NCBI GenBank assembly: GCA_965198485.1
Contig: CBDAPQ010000005.1
Coordinates: 1,984,001-2,048,000, forward strand
DNA: 64,000 bases
Origin: RH-AL1 sp965198485
GTDB lineage: Bacteria > Pseudomonadota > Alphaproteobacteria > Rhizobiales > Beijerinckiaceae
Reading direction: 5' to 3'
Shown here: in pieces, positions 29,836 to 37,817 of the stretch
Layout: each line of letters opens with the position of its first letter
How positions within the stretch are numbered: the stretch's first letter is position 1
Position numbers and translations under genes: made by a program
The notes under the pieces: model-generated
The model's input: only the letters and a program-made list of their open reading frames with translations
Told to the model about the DNA's origin: nothing
Database searches by the model: none

Positions 29836-30006
29836 AGCGTGGCTTTTCGGCCGACGAGCGCGTCCGGCCAACGAATTGTCGCAATCTTGCAACAGGTGTG
29901 CGGCTCCGGTTGGTGAGGCCGGGATGCATGCGGGCCCGCAGGGGGTTCGTGCCGCGGGGGACTTCTTGGTCCAACGTGGAACGGCACGCAGGACATCGAT
30001 CGCCGG

Positions 30007-32259
30007 ATGGCAGCACGCAAGACCGACCAGCCGCCGGCATCGCGCCGTCTGCTCGCGCGCTTCGGTCCCGTGGCGGTCATCCTCGCCCTCGCCGTCGCGA
30101 CCACCAGTTTTCTGATCTTCGCCGAATATACGCCGATCCACGCGTCGGGCTCGGTGGTGCTCGGCCTGTTCATCGCCAACGTCGTCACCATCCTGACGCT
30201 CCTGCTCCTGGTGGTGCTCGAAGGCTGGAGCCTGCTGATCGCATGGCGCGCCGGGGTCGCCGGTGCCAGGCTTCACCTGCGCATCGTCGGCCTGTTCTCG
30301 ATCATCGCGGCAGTACCCGTGATCCTAATGGCACTGGTCGGCTCGATCGCGCTCGACCGCAGCCTCAACCCGGCTTTCCTTAAGGACGTGCGCGGCTTTG
30401 TGCAGAACACGATCGAGGCGGCGAGCCGCTACCGCGAGGCCCAGTGCTTCTCGCTGCTGCAGGAGAACAAGCTGACGGCCAAGGACCTCGACAGCGCCAA
30501 GGCCTTCCTGACCGCCGATCGCGCCATTCTGCGCGACTACTTTCAGTCCAGGGCCAAGTTCCTGGGCTTCAGCGCGGCCGCGCTGCTGAAGCCCGACGGC
30601 ACAATGATCGAACGGGCGAACCTCGGCATGACCTTCGGCACCGACGTCGGTGTCATCCGTTTGCCGACCGCGGAGGAGTTCGCCTCCGCCAAGGCCGGCG
30701 AGCCGCAATGCCTGCTGTTCGACGGCGAGAAGACCTACGTGGCGCTCCGCCCGGTGACGCTGTTTCCCGATACCTACCTCTACACGGCGCGCCCGGTGGA
30801 CAGCTTCTCGGTGGAGTTCCCGATCCAGGCCAGGCAGATCGTGACGCGCTACGACGCCTTCGACCGTCACCGCACGTCGATCTCGATCGCGTTTGCCACC
30901 ATGTACGTTTCCATCGCGTTGATCATGCTGCTCTCGGCGACTTGGCTCGGCCTCTCCTTCGCCAATCGGCTGGTCGACCCGATCCGGCGCCTTATCAGCG
31001 CCACCGATCAGGTCGCGTCCGGCAACCTCTTCACCGAGGTCCGCATCGACCGCTCGGAGGGCGACCTCGCCCATCTCGGCGAAACCTTCAACAAGATGAC
31101 CTCCGAGCTGCGCCTGCAGCAGAATCGGCTCGTTGCGGCAAGCAGTCTCATCGACGAGCGGCGCATCTTCACCGAGGCGGTGCTCTCGGGCGTCCCGGTT
31201 GCCGTGATCGGCGTCGACCCCGAAGGCAAGATCACGACGGTAAACCCTTCGGCCGAACACCTCATCGGCAGCGGCGGCGAGGGCTCGATGGAGGCGCTGC
31301 TCGGCGCGCCTGTCGAGAGCGTCGTACCCGAGATCGCCAAGACGCTAGCCGAGGCGCGCGTCAGCCAACACAGGCTGGTGCAGGGTCAGGTGCAGCTCGC
31401 CCGAAGGGGCCGCGATCGGCTCTACAACGTGCGCGTCACCAGCGAGGGATCGGCCAAGGCCGACAAGAGCGTTGTCGTGACGCTCGACGACATTACCGAC
31501 GTGCTCGAGGCGCAGCGCTCCGCCGCCTGGGGCGACGTGGCGCGCCGGATCGCTCACGAGATCAAGAATCCGCTGACCCCGATCCAGCTCTCGGCCGAGC
31601 GCATCAAGCGCAAGTACGGCAAGCTGATCACGCACGATCGCGAGGTCTTCGATCAGTGCACCGAGACGATCGTGCGTCAGGTCGACGACATCAAGCGCAT
31701 GGTCGACGAGTTCTCGGAATTCGCGCGCATGCCGAAGGCCTTGCTGGAGCGCGACGACCTCACCGAATGCGTGCGTCGCGTGGTGTTCCTGATGCGCGTC
31801 GCCCATCCCGAGATCGCCTTCGAGGAGATCCTGCCGGACGAGAAGGTGGCGATGCGCTTCGACCGGCGGCTGATCTCGCAGGCCCTTCAGAACATCATCA
31901 AGAATGCCACCGAGGGCATCGCCGCGCGTGAACCCGTCGAAGGCAAGGGCCGCATCCGCGTGTGGCTCACCGTCGGCGCCGAGGTGGTGATCGACATCAT
32001 CGACAACGGCAAGGGCTTCCCGAAGGAGGGGCGCCAGAGGCTTCTCGAACCCTACATGACCACGCGCGCCGAGGGTACCGGGCTCGGCCTGCCGATCGTG
32101 GCCAAGATCCTCGAGGACCACGGCGGCGGGCTCGACCTGCTGGATGCTCCTGATGGCCACGGTGCGTGCGTGCACCTGCATTTTCCCAACCGCGAGGCGT
32201 CGACCGACGCCGCGTCATCTGAAGACACCGCCGTCGTGGCGGTCAACGAAACGGCTTGA
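30007..32259 (+). CDS. ntrY: Membrane sensor kinase NtrY
   Basis: 750 residues. N-terminal membrane helices (VAVILALAVATTSFLIF, then two more) with an extracytoplasmic loop, a fourth helix near 300 (ISIAFATMYVSIALIMLLSA), HAMP (LVDPIRRLISATDQVASGNL), PAS, HisKA with the phospho-His in VARRIAHEIKNPLTPIQLSA, and HATPase (IIKNATEGIA; DNGKGFP; GTGLGLPIV). Partner of NtrX in nitrogen, respiratory and envelope control. A 171-bp spacer after ntrC suggests its own promoter. Confidence 0.94.
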   Translation: MAARKTDQPPASRRLLARFGPVAVILALAVATTSFLIFAEYTPIHASGSVVLGLFIANVVTILTLLLLVVLEGWSLLIAWRAGVAGARLHLRIVGLFSIIAAVPVILMALVGSIALDRSLNPAFLKDVRGFVQNTIEAASRYREAQCFSLLQENKLTAKDLDSAKAFLTADRAILRDYFQSRAKFLGFSAAALLKPDGTMIERANLGMTFGTDVGVIRLPTAEEFASAKAGEPQCLLFDGEKTYVALRPVTLFPDTYLYTARPVDSFSVEFPIQARQIVTRYDAFDRHRTSISIAFATMYVSIALIMLLSATWLGLSFANRLVDPIRRLISATDQVASGNLFTEVRIDRSEGDLAHLGETFNKMTSELRLQQNRLVAASSLIDERRIFTEAVLSGVPVAVIGVDPEGKITTVNPSAEHLIGSGGEGSMEALLGAPVESVVPEIAKTLAEARVSQHRLVQGQVQLARRGRDRLYNVRVTSEGSAKADKSVVVTLDDITDVLEAQRSAAWGDVARRIAHEIKNPLTPIQLSAERIKRKYGKLITHDREVFDQCTETIVRQVDDIKRMVDEFSEFARMPKALLERDDLTECVRRVVFLMRVAHPEIAFEEILPDEKVAMRFDRRLISQALQNIIKNATEGIAAREPVEGKGRIRVWLTVGAEVVIDIIDNGKGFPKEGRQRLLEPYMTTRAEGTGLGLPIVAKILEDHGGGLDLLDAPDGHGACVHLHFPNREASTDAASSEDTAVVAVNETA

Positions 32260-32265
32260 ACGACC

Positions 32266-33627
32266 ATGGCGAGCGACATTCTCATCGTCGACGACGAAAT
32301 GGACATCCGGGAGATCGTCTCCGGCATCCTCTCCGACGAGGGCCACGGCACCCGTACGGCCAAGAACTCCGACGAGGCGTTGAACGCCATCCAGTCGCGG
32401 CGTCCCAGCCTCGTCTTCCTCGACATCTGGCTACAGGGCTCGAAGCTGGACGGGCTCCAGGTGCTCGAGATCGTCAAGCAGCAGAACCCGCATCTGCCGG
32501 TGGTCATGATCTCCGGTCACGGCAACATCGAGACCGCCGTGTCGGCGATCAAGCTCGGAGCCTATGACTTCATCGAGAAGCCGTTCAAGGCCGACCGGCT
32601 CGTGCTCATCGCCGAGCGCGCGCTCGAGAACTCGCGCCTGAAGCGTGAGGTCAGCGACCTCAAGGTGCGCTCGGGCACGGTCAGCAAGATGGTCGGCAAG
32701 TCGACCTCAGTGAATCAGCTGCGGCAGGTGATCGATCGCGTGGCGCCGGCCAACTCGCGCATCATGATCACCGGCCAGTCCGGTGCCGGCAAGGAGCTGA
32801 CCGCGCGCATGATCCACGACGCCTCGGCGCGCGCCGTCGGACCGTTCGTCTCGATCAACGCCGCGACCATCACACCGGAGAACATGGAGCACGAACTGTT
32901 CGGCTCCGAGGGCTCCGAGGGCCGCTATGTCGGCAAGCTTGAGGAGGCCCACGGCGGCACGCTCTACATGGACGAGATCGCCGACATGCCGCGTGAGACC
33001 CAGGGCAAGATCCTGCGCGTGCTCGTCGAGCAGAACTTCACCCGCGTCGGCGGCACCACGCGGGTCAACGTTGACGTGCGCATCATCTCGTCGTCGGCGC
33101 GCGATCTCGCCTCGCTCATCACCGACGGCGCCTTCCGCGAGGATCTCTTCCATCGTCTTTCGGTGGTGCCGATCCGCGTGCCGTCGCTCTCGGAGCGGCG
33201 CGACGATATTCCCGAGCTCATCACCTTCTTCATGGACCAGTTCACGGCCAATGCCGGCCTGCCCAAGCGCGCGATCGCGGAGGATGCGATGGCGATCCTG
33301 CAGTCGCACGATTGGCCCGGCAACATTCGCCAGCTGCGCAACAACGTCGAGCGTCTCATGATCCTCGCTTCGGGCGACCCCGAGACGGAGATCACGGCCG
33401 ACATGCTGCCGTCCGAGGTCGGCGCGCTGGTGCCGGCGACGCCGACGGGCTCGGGTGGCGAGAAGCTCATGAGCCTGCCGCTGCGCGAGGCGCGCGAGGT
33501 GTTCGAGCGCGAGTACCTCATGGCGCAGGTCAGCCGCTTCGGCGGCAACATCTCGCGCACGGCGGAATTCATTGGCATGGAGCGCTCGGCCCTGCATCGT
33601 AAGCTGAAGTCCCTGGGGATCGATTGA
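32266..33627 (+). CDS. ntrX: Response regulator NtrX
   Basis: 453 residues, starting 6 bases after ntrY. Receiver with D53 (VFLDIWLQGSKLDGLQVLEI), AAA+ domain with Walker A GQSGAGKE, and a Fis-type C-terminus (NISRTAEFIGMERSALHRKL). The position of the GAFTGA loop reads ELFGSEGSEGRYVGKLEEAH, so the sigma54-contact motif is absent, as in other alphaproteobacterial NtrX proteins. It probably regulates without sigma54. Confidence 0.94.
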   Translation: MASDILIVDDEMDIREIVSGILSDEGHGTRTAKNSDEALNAIQSRRPSLVFLDIWLQGSKLDGLQVLEIVKQQNPHLPVVMISGHGNIETAVSAIKLGAYDFIEKPFKADRLVLIAERALENSRLKREVSDLKVRSGTVSKMVGKSTSVNQLRQVIDRVAPANSRIMITGQSGAGKELTARMIHDASARAVGPFVSINAATITPENMEHELFGSEGSEGRYVGKLEEAHGGTLYMDEIADMPRETQGKILRVLVEQNFTRVGGTTRVNVDVRIISSSARDLASLITDGAFREDLFHRLSVVPIRVPSLSERRDDIPELITFFMDQFTANAGLPKRAIAEDAMAILQSHDWPGNIRQLRNNVERLMILASGDPETEITADMLPSEVGALVPATPTGSGGEKLMSLPLREAREVFEREYLMAQVSRFGGNISRTAEFIGMERSALHRKLKSLGID

Positions 33628-34208
33628 GCTCAAACCCGCCCGAGGTCGCTGTCGAGGCCCCCACCGCGACTGCGCTCTTCGCCGCTTTCCTCAAGGTCGG
33701 CGTGCTCGGCTTCGGGGGCGTTGCGCCGCTGGCGCGCCACGTCCTCGTCGATCAGCGCCGCTGGCTCGGAGAGCGCGACTTCGCGGAAGCCTTCGGCCTC
33801 GCCAGCACGCTGCCCGGCGCCAACACCGTCAACCTCGCCGTCATGCTCGGCGACCGCTGGTGCGGTCTCGTCGGGTCGCTGGCGGCGCTCGCCGGTCTGC
33901 TCGGCGCGCCAATGGCGATCCTCGCCGGCGCTGCGACGCTCTACGCCCGTTTCGGTGGCAACCCCGACGTACGTGCCGCGCTCGGTGGGGCCGCGGCCGC
34001 AGCCGCCGGTCTCGTCGGCGGCACCGCGTTGCGCCTGCTGCGTGAGCTCGATCCCGATCTCGTCGCCGTGCTGGTTGCCGGCGCAGTGTGCCTGGCCTCG
34101 GTTTTCGCGCGGCTGCCCATGGCGACGATCCTCGCCGTCGCCGTTCCGCTGACGCTCGCGGCGGCGTTCCTGCGCCGACATCGCGAGCGAACGAGGCGGC
34201 CGGCATGA
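33624..34208 (+). CDS. Chromate transporter family, N-terminal-type half (ChrA)
   Basis: 194 residues from TTG 33624, overlapping the ntrX stop (TTGA). Short-chain ChrA protein: AFLKVGVLGFGGVAPLARHV, EAFGLASTLPGANTVNLAVM and several hydrophobic helices. Short-chain members occur as pairs that together equal one long ChrA; the partner follows with a 4-base overlap. The family exports chromate or takes up sulfate-like anions; the substrate here is not known. Confidence 0.85.
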   Translation: MSSNPPEVAVEAPTATALFAAFLKVGVLGFGGVAPLARHVLVDQRRWLGERDFAEAFGLASTLPGANTVNLAVMLGDRWCGLVGSLAALAGLLGAPMAILAGAATLYARFGGNPDVRAALGGAAAAAAGLVGGTALRLLRELDPDLVAVLVAGAVCLASVFARLPMATILAVAVPLTLAAAFLRRHRERTRRPA

Positions 34209-34738
34209 ACCTGCTGCTCGAACTCCTCGAGACCTTCGCGTTGCTGTCGGTGCTCTCGATCGGTGGCGCCAACGCGACGCTCCCGGAGATCCATCGCCAG
34301 GTCGTCGTGCTGCACCACTGGATGAGTGATGCCACGTTCGCTCAGGTCGTCGCTATCGGGCAGACCGCCCCTGGGCCGAACGTGATGATCGCCAGCATGA
34401 TCGGCTGGCAGCTCGCCGGGATCGTCGGCCTGCTCGGCGTCACGCTGGCGATCGTGCTGCCCTCGTCGGCCATAGCCATGGCCGTAGGTCGGGTCCTGGC
34501 CCAGCATGAGGAGGTCGCCGGCGTGACCCTGGTCCGACGCGCCCTGGCCCCCGTTGCGCTCGGCCTGATGCTCGCCAGCGCCGAGGTCATGACGCGTGCC
34601 GCCTGGCAGGGAGCCGGCACGCTGGTGCTTGTCGTCATCGTCGCCCTCGTCGTCGTCACAACGCGGCTATCGCCGCTCTGGAGCATTGCCGCCGGCGCCA
34701 TCGTCGGGCTGATCGGCCATCGTCTTCATTGGATTTGA
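34205..34738 (+). CDS. Chromate transporter family, partner half (ChrA)
   Basis: 177 residues from ATG 34205, overlapping the previous stop (ATGA). Contains ALLSVLSIGGANATLPEIHR and VVAIGQTAPGPNVMIASMIG, the duplicated signature of the ChrA repeat, with about five membrane helices. It very likely forms a heterodimer with the preceding protein. Confidence 0.85.
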   Translation: MNLLLELLETFALLSVLSIGGANATLPEIHRQVVVLHHWMSDATFAQVVAIGQTAPGPNVMIASMIGWQLAGIVGLLGVTLAIVLPSSAIAMAVGRVLAQHEEVAGVTLVRRALAPVALGLMLASAEVMTRAAWQGAGTLVLVVIVALVVVTTRLSPLWSIAAGAIVGLIGHRLHWI

Positions 34739-34749
34739 GAGGGCAGGTC

Positions 34750-35613
34750 TTGAGCCGCATCGCTTACGTCAATGGTCGCTACTTGCCGCACGCCGCCGCG
34801 GCGGTCTCAATCGAGGATCGCGGCTACCAGTTCGCCGACGGCGTCTACGAGGTGATCGAGGTGCGCAGCGGCGGGCTCGTCGACGAGGCGCCGCACCTCG
34901 CCCGCCTGTCGCGTTCGCTGGGCGAACTCCGCATGACGCCGCCGCTCGCCGAGCCGGCCTTGGCTCTGGTCATCCGCGAGATCGTGCGTCGCAACCGCGT
35001 GCGCGACGGCATGCTCTACCTCCAGGTCACGCGTGGCGTGGCCCCGCGCGATCACGCCTTTCCGGATCCGGCTTCCAAACCCGCGCTGGTGGTCACCGCG
35101 CGTGCCGCCGATCCCTCAAAGGCGGCTGCGAAGGCGGCGGCGGGGATGAAGGTGATCACCCTGCCGGACCTGCGCTGGAAGCGGCCGGACATCAAGTCGA
35201 TCTCGCTCCTGCCCAACGTGCTCGCCAAGGCCGAGGCGAAGCTCCGCGGTGCCGGCGAGGCTTGGCTCTACGACGAGGCTGGCCTGATCCACGAGGGAGC
35301 GGCGTCTAACGCCTGGATCGTGGGTGCCGATGGACGCCTGGTGACGCACCCGCCCGACAACAGCATCCTCAAAGGCGTCACGCGCACCACGCTGCTCGGC
35401 CTGATCGCTGCCATGGGGCTCGAGCTGGAGGAGCGCGGTTTCAGTCGCGACGAGGCCTGGGCGGCACGCGAGGCTTTTACCACGGGCGCGACGACGCTGG
35501 TCATGCCGGTGGTCGCGATCGATGATCGCCCTGTTGGCGACGGCCGTCCCGGCCCGATCGCCACGCAACTTCGCCAGCGCTTCCACGAGGTTGCGCAGGC
35601 TACGCCGCGCTGA
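34750..35613 (+). CDS. dat: D-amino-acid transaminase
   Basis: 287 residues from TTG 34750, chosen for GAGAGGGCAGG just upstream; an in-frame TTG at 34729 is possible. PLP fold type IV: YVNGRYLPHAAAAVSIEDRG, YLQVTRGVAPRDHAFP, catalytic Lys in RPDIKSISLLPNVLAKAEAK, and IHEGAASNAWIV holding the PLP-contact Glu. Interconverts D-alanine and D-glutamate with keto acids, fitting the nearby peptidoglycan genes. In many Rhizobiales hfq follows here; it does not in this window. Confidence 0.9.
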   Translation: MSRIAYVNGRYLPHAAAAVSIEDRGYQFADGVYEVIEVRSGGLVDEAPHLARLSRSLGELRMTPPLAEPALALVIREIVRRNRVRDGMLYLQVTRGVAPRDHAFPDPASKPALVVTARAADPSKAAAKAAAGMKVITLPDLRWKRPDIKSISLLPNVLAKAEAKLRGAGEAWLYDEAGLIHEGAASNAWIVGADGRLVTHPPDNSILKGVTRTTLLGLIAAMGLELEERGFSRDEAWAAREAFTTGATTLVMPVVAIDDRPVGDGRPGPIATQLRQRFHEVAQATPR

Positions 35614-35629
35614 CGCGCGTCTCTTGTCC

Positions 35630-35791
35630 TTAAGACAAGGCGTTGGAGATGATCTTGAACTTGTTGTTCATGCCCACGCCGATCTTCTGCAGCGCGCTGA
35701 GCACGAAACACGCGATCATGGCCGCAAGCAGCCCATATTCGATGGCGCCGCCGCCACGTTCGTCCAAAGCGAATAATCTGAGGATTTTCAT
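35630..35791 (-). CDS. Flp/Fap-type (type IVb) pilin subunit
   Basis: 53 residues: MKILRLFALDERGGGAIEYG, then LLAAMIACFVLSALQKIGVG and MNNKFKIISNALS. The prepilin-like G-AIEYGLLAAMIA segment, a charged leader ending in Gly and a hydrophobic helix are the hallmarks of Flp pilins processed by TadV and assembled by the tad system. No tad/cpa genes are in the window, so this is an isolated pilin gene. A perfect CtrA site lies 30 bases upstream of the ATG. Confidence 0.85.
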   Translation of the reverse strand: MKILRLFALDERGGGAIEYGLLAAMIACFVLSALQKIGVGMNNKFKIISNALS

Positions 35792-35820
35792 GGCGCGATG
35801 AGAAGCCTAGGGCGCACGTG

Positions 35821-35835
35821 TTAACATCACGTTAA
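35821..35835. promoter_or_regulatory. CtrA binding site upstream of the pilin gene
   Basis: TTAACATCACGTTAA, a perfect TTAA-N7-TTAA full site, 30 bases upstream of the pilin ATG and 68 bases upstream of the divergent mtgA. In Caulobacter the pilin gene pilA is a direct CtrA target, so cell-cycle control of this pilin is the natural reading. Confidence 0.7.
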
Positions 35836-35902
35836 GTAGCTCCCGATCCGAGACGTTCGTCCGTCTCTTGTCGCGCGTGACCGGCTGCGCCATGGCTATG
35901 GC

Positions 35903-36616
35903 ATGATCACGAGAGGCAAGGCCGGTCGATATCGGCTCATCCTGCGCGCAATCATCGGCGCGGTGCTGGCGCTCATCCTCGCCTTCGTCGGATTGTTGGC
36001 GGTGGACACGCTCGCGCCTCCAGTCTCGATGCTGATCCTCGGTCGGCAGTTCAAGGGCAAGGTCTCGACGCGCGATTACGTCCGCCTCGACGCGATCGCG
36101 CCGGTGCTGGTGGCGACGGTGATCAGCTCCGAGGACGCGCAGTTCTGCCGCAACGATGGGGTCGATTGGAGCGCGCTCCACGAGGTCATCGCCGATGCCG
36201 ACGGGGACGGACCGTCGCGCGGCGCCTCCACCATCACCATGCAGACGGCGAAGAACCTGTTCCTTTGGCCGGGTCGATCGGCGATCCGCAAGGGCCTCGA
36301 GATCGCGATCGCGCTGCTGCTCGGGAAGGTTTGGAGCAAGGCGCACACGATCGAGGTTTATCTGAACATCGCCGAATGGGGCGAAGGCACCTTCGGCATC
36401 GAGGCGGCAGCCGAGCGCTACTTCGACAAGCCCGCGAGCCGGCTGGACGGGCGAGAGGCGGCGCTGCTCGCGACCGCGCTACCGAACCCTATCTTGCGTA
36501 ACCCGTCCTACCCGCGGCCATTTCAGCGACGGCTCGCCGCTGGCCTGATGGCGCGGGCGCGCGGCAGCGGCGAATGGCTGGATTGCCTGCCGAAGAACAT
36601 GCGGATGGCGCGTTGA
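35903..36616 (+). CDS. mtgA: Monofunctional peptidoglycan glycosyltransferase MtgA
   Basis: 237 residues: one N-terminal membrane anchor (LILRAIIGAVLALILAFVGL) and a GT51 domain. Catalytic Glu in VISSEDAQFCRNDGVDW; other motifs GASTITMQTAKNLFLWPGRS, IEVYLNIAEWGEGTFGIEAA and ALLATALPNP. It polymerises lipid II into glycan strands at the membrane outer face. Confidence 0.93.
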   Translation: MITRGKAGRYRLILRAIIGAVLALILAFVGLLAVDTLAPPVSMLILGRQFKGKVSTRDYVRLDAIAPVLVATVISSEDAQFCRNDGVDWSALHEVIADADGDGPSRGASTITMQTAKNLFLWPGRSAIRKGLEIAIALLLGKVWSKAHTIEVYLNIAEWGEGTFGIEAAAERYFDKPASRLDGREAALLATALPNPILRNPSYPRPFQRRLAAGLMARARGSGEWLDCLPKNMRMAR

Positions 36617-36652
36617 TCATCTCAAACAAACAGGATTGCGGAGGAAGGACAC

Positions 36653-36712
36653 GCCGAACCAGCCAACGCCGAACCAGCCAACGCCGGACTATCCTACGCC
36701 GGGCAATCCGCG
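36653..36712. repeat. 15-bp tandem repeats across the bamD stop codon
   Basis: GCCGAACCAGCCAAC occurs twice in tandem (36653-36667, 36668-36682), followed by two diverged copies, GCCGGACTATCCTAC (36683-36697) and GCCGGGCAATCCGCG (36698-36712). The bamD stop codon lies in the third copy; read on, the repeat would encode a VGWFG pentapeptide repeat. Confidence 0.6.
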
Positions 36713-37573
36713 CATCGTTCGCGAGATCCAGGAGCCCTTGTCCTCGTTGGGACGCAGGCCGCCGTGCTGCAGCAAACCGTAGGACTGTTTGTACCAGTCG
36801 GAATTGGGATAGTTGTGGCCGAGTACCGCGGCGGCGGTCTGCGCCTCCTGCGGCAGGCCGAGCGCGAGATAGGCCTCCGTCAGCCGCTCCAGCGCCTCTT
36901 CGGCCTGGCGCGTGGTCTGGTACTTGGCGAGAACCACGCGGAAGCGGTTGATCGCCGCCGTGTACTCGCCGCGCTCGAGATAGTAGCGGCCGACCTGCAT
37001 CTCCTTGCCGGCGAGCTGGTCGCGCGCGATTCCCATCTTGTAGCGGGCGTCGCTGGCATATTCCGAGGTCGGGTACTTGTCGACGATGATCTTGAAGGTC
37101 TGGACCGCCTGTTCGGCGCGTCCCAGATCGTGGTTCACGTCGGGGATCTGGTCGTAATAGGCCATGGCCTGGAGATAGGTGACGTAGGGCGTATCCGGCG
37201 AGTTCGGGTAGAGGCCGAGGTAGCGCTTCGCCGAACCTACCGCGTCGTCGTACTTCTTGTCCTGGTATTGCGTGTAGGTCGTCATCAGCAGACCTTTGCG
37301 CTGGTACTGCGAATACGGGTAGGCTTTCTCCAACTTGGAGAAGGTCTTCGCCGAAGTCTCGTAGTCGCGCTTCTCCATCTCGACGACGCCCTTCTTGTAG
37401 AGGTCGTTGGCGGGCGGATCCTGGATGACTTTCTGCTCGTATTTGTCGTTGCCGAACCAATTCATCGGGTTGACGCTGTCCATCCAATCGGCGCGTGCCG
37501 CCGGAGCGCCGAGGACTAGGGTCGCGACGAAGGTGCAGATCGCGGGTCGGGCATATCGCAGGGAAGCAGGCAT
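36689..37573 (-). CDS. bamD: Outer-membrane assembly protein BamD
   Basis: 294 residues. Signal sequence, then MDSVNPMNWFGNDKYEQKV and tetratricopeptide-like repeats (LYKKGVVEMEKRDYETSAKT; VTYLQAMAYYDQIPDVNHDL; GRYYLERGEYTAAINRFRVV). BamD scaffolds BAM-complex insertion of outer-membrane beta-barrels. The signal ends LGAPAARADW without the lipobox Cys expected for BamD lipoproteins. It follows ftsZ directly, where lpxC would normally intervene. Confidence 0.92.
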   Translation of the reverse strand: MPASLRYARPAICTFVATLVLGAPAARADWMDSVNPMNWFGNDKYEQKVIQDPPANDLYKKGVVEMEKRDYETSAKTFSKLEKAYPYSQYQRKGLLMTTYTQYQDKKYDDAVGSAKRYLGLYPNSPDTPYVTYLQAMAYYDQIPDVNHDLGRAEQAVQTFKIIVDKYPTSEYASDARYKMGIARDQLAGKEMQVGRYYLERGEYTAAINRFRVVLAKYQTTRQAEEALERLTEAYLALGLPQEAQTAAAVLGHNYPNSDWYKQSYGLLQHGGLRPNEDKGSWISRTMRGLPGVG

Positions 37574-37692
37574 GGACACTCTCACGCGAGGCAGGCCGGG
37601 AACCGATGCCGAGGGTTTCTTCGGCGGCGTTCCTTGGTCCGAAGCCGCGGCGGCGGATGTGTGGCCGCGCGTGACCTGAGACGATTTTCCTG

Positions 37693-37715
37693 ATGTTGCG
37701 GCACGATTGCAACAT
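37693..37715. promoter_or_regulatory. Inverted repeat in the bamD upstream region
   Basis: ATGTTGC (37693-37699) and GCAACAT (37709-37715) form a perfect 7-bp inverted repeat with 9-bp spacing, about 120 bases before the bamD start and after the ftsZ terminator. Possibly part of a bamD promoter; no regulator can be named. Confidence 0.35.
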
Positions 37716-37766
37716 TCGCGAGGCGATGCGTGGCTGTGGTGAGACGATCGAGGTGACGCACGAACG

Positions 37767-37794
37767 GAAAAGGCCGGCACTGAGCGCCGGCCTT
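37767..37794 (-). terminator. ftsZ terminator
   Basis: On the leftward strand, AAGGCCGGC, a short GC-containing loop and GCCGGCCTTTT form a strong hairpin with a T-tail beginning 23 bases after the ftsZ stop. It ends the dcw transcript and separates bamD from it. Confidence 0.75.
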
Positions 37795-37817
37795 GGTCGT
37801 CGTCGATCCCGATGGCC

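Noticed and set aside
29877..29894. A TGT-N12-ACA palindrome (TGTCGCAATCTTGCAACA) upstream of ntrY that fits the PpsR/CrtJ pattern.
   Set aside because: It is a single site without the 8-bp-spaced partner, its inner bases differ from the TGTCA-N8-TGACA pair at pufL, and several such matches are expected by chance in 64 kb.
35623..35639. Inverted repeat CTTGTC/GACAAG at the end of the pilin gene as a bidirectional terminator for dat and the pilin.
   Set aside because: The stem is only 6 bp and no T-run follows on either strand.
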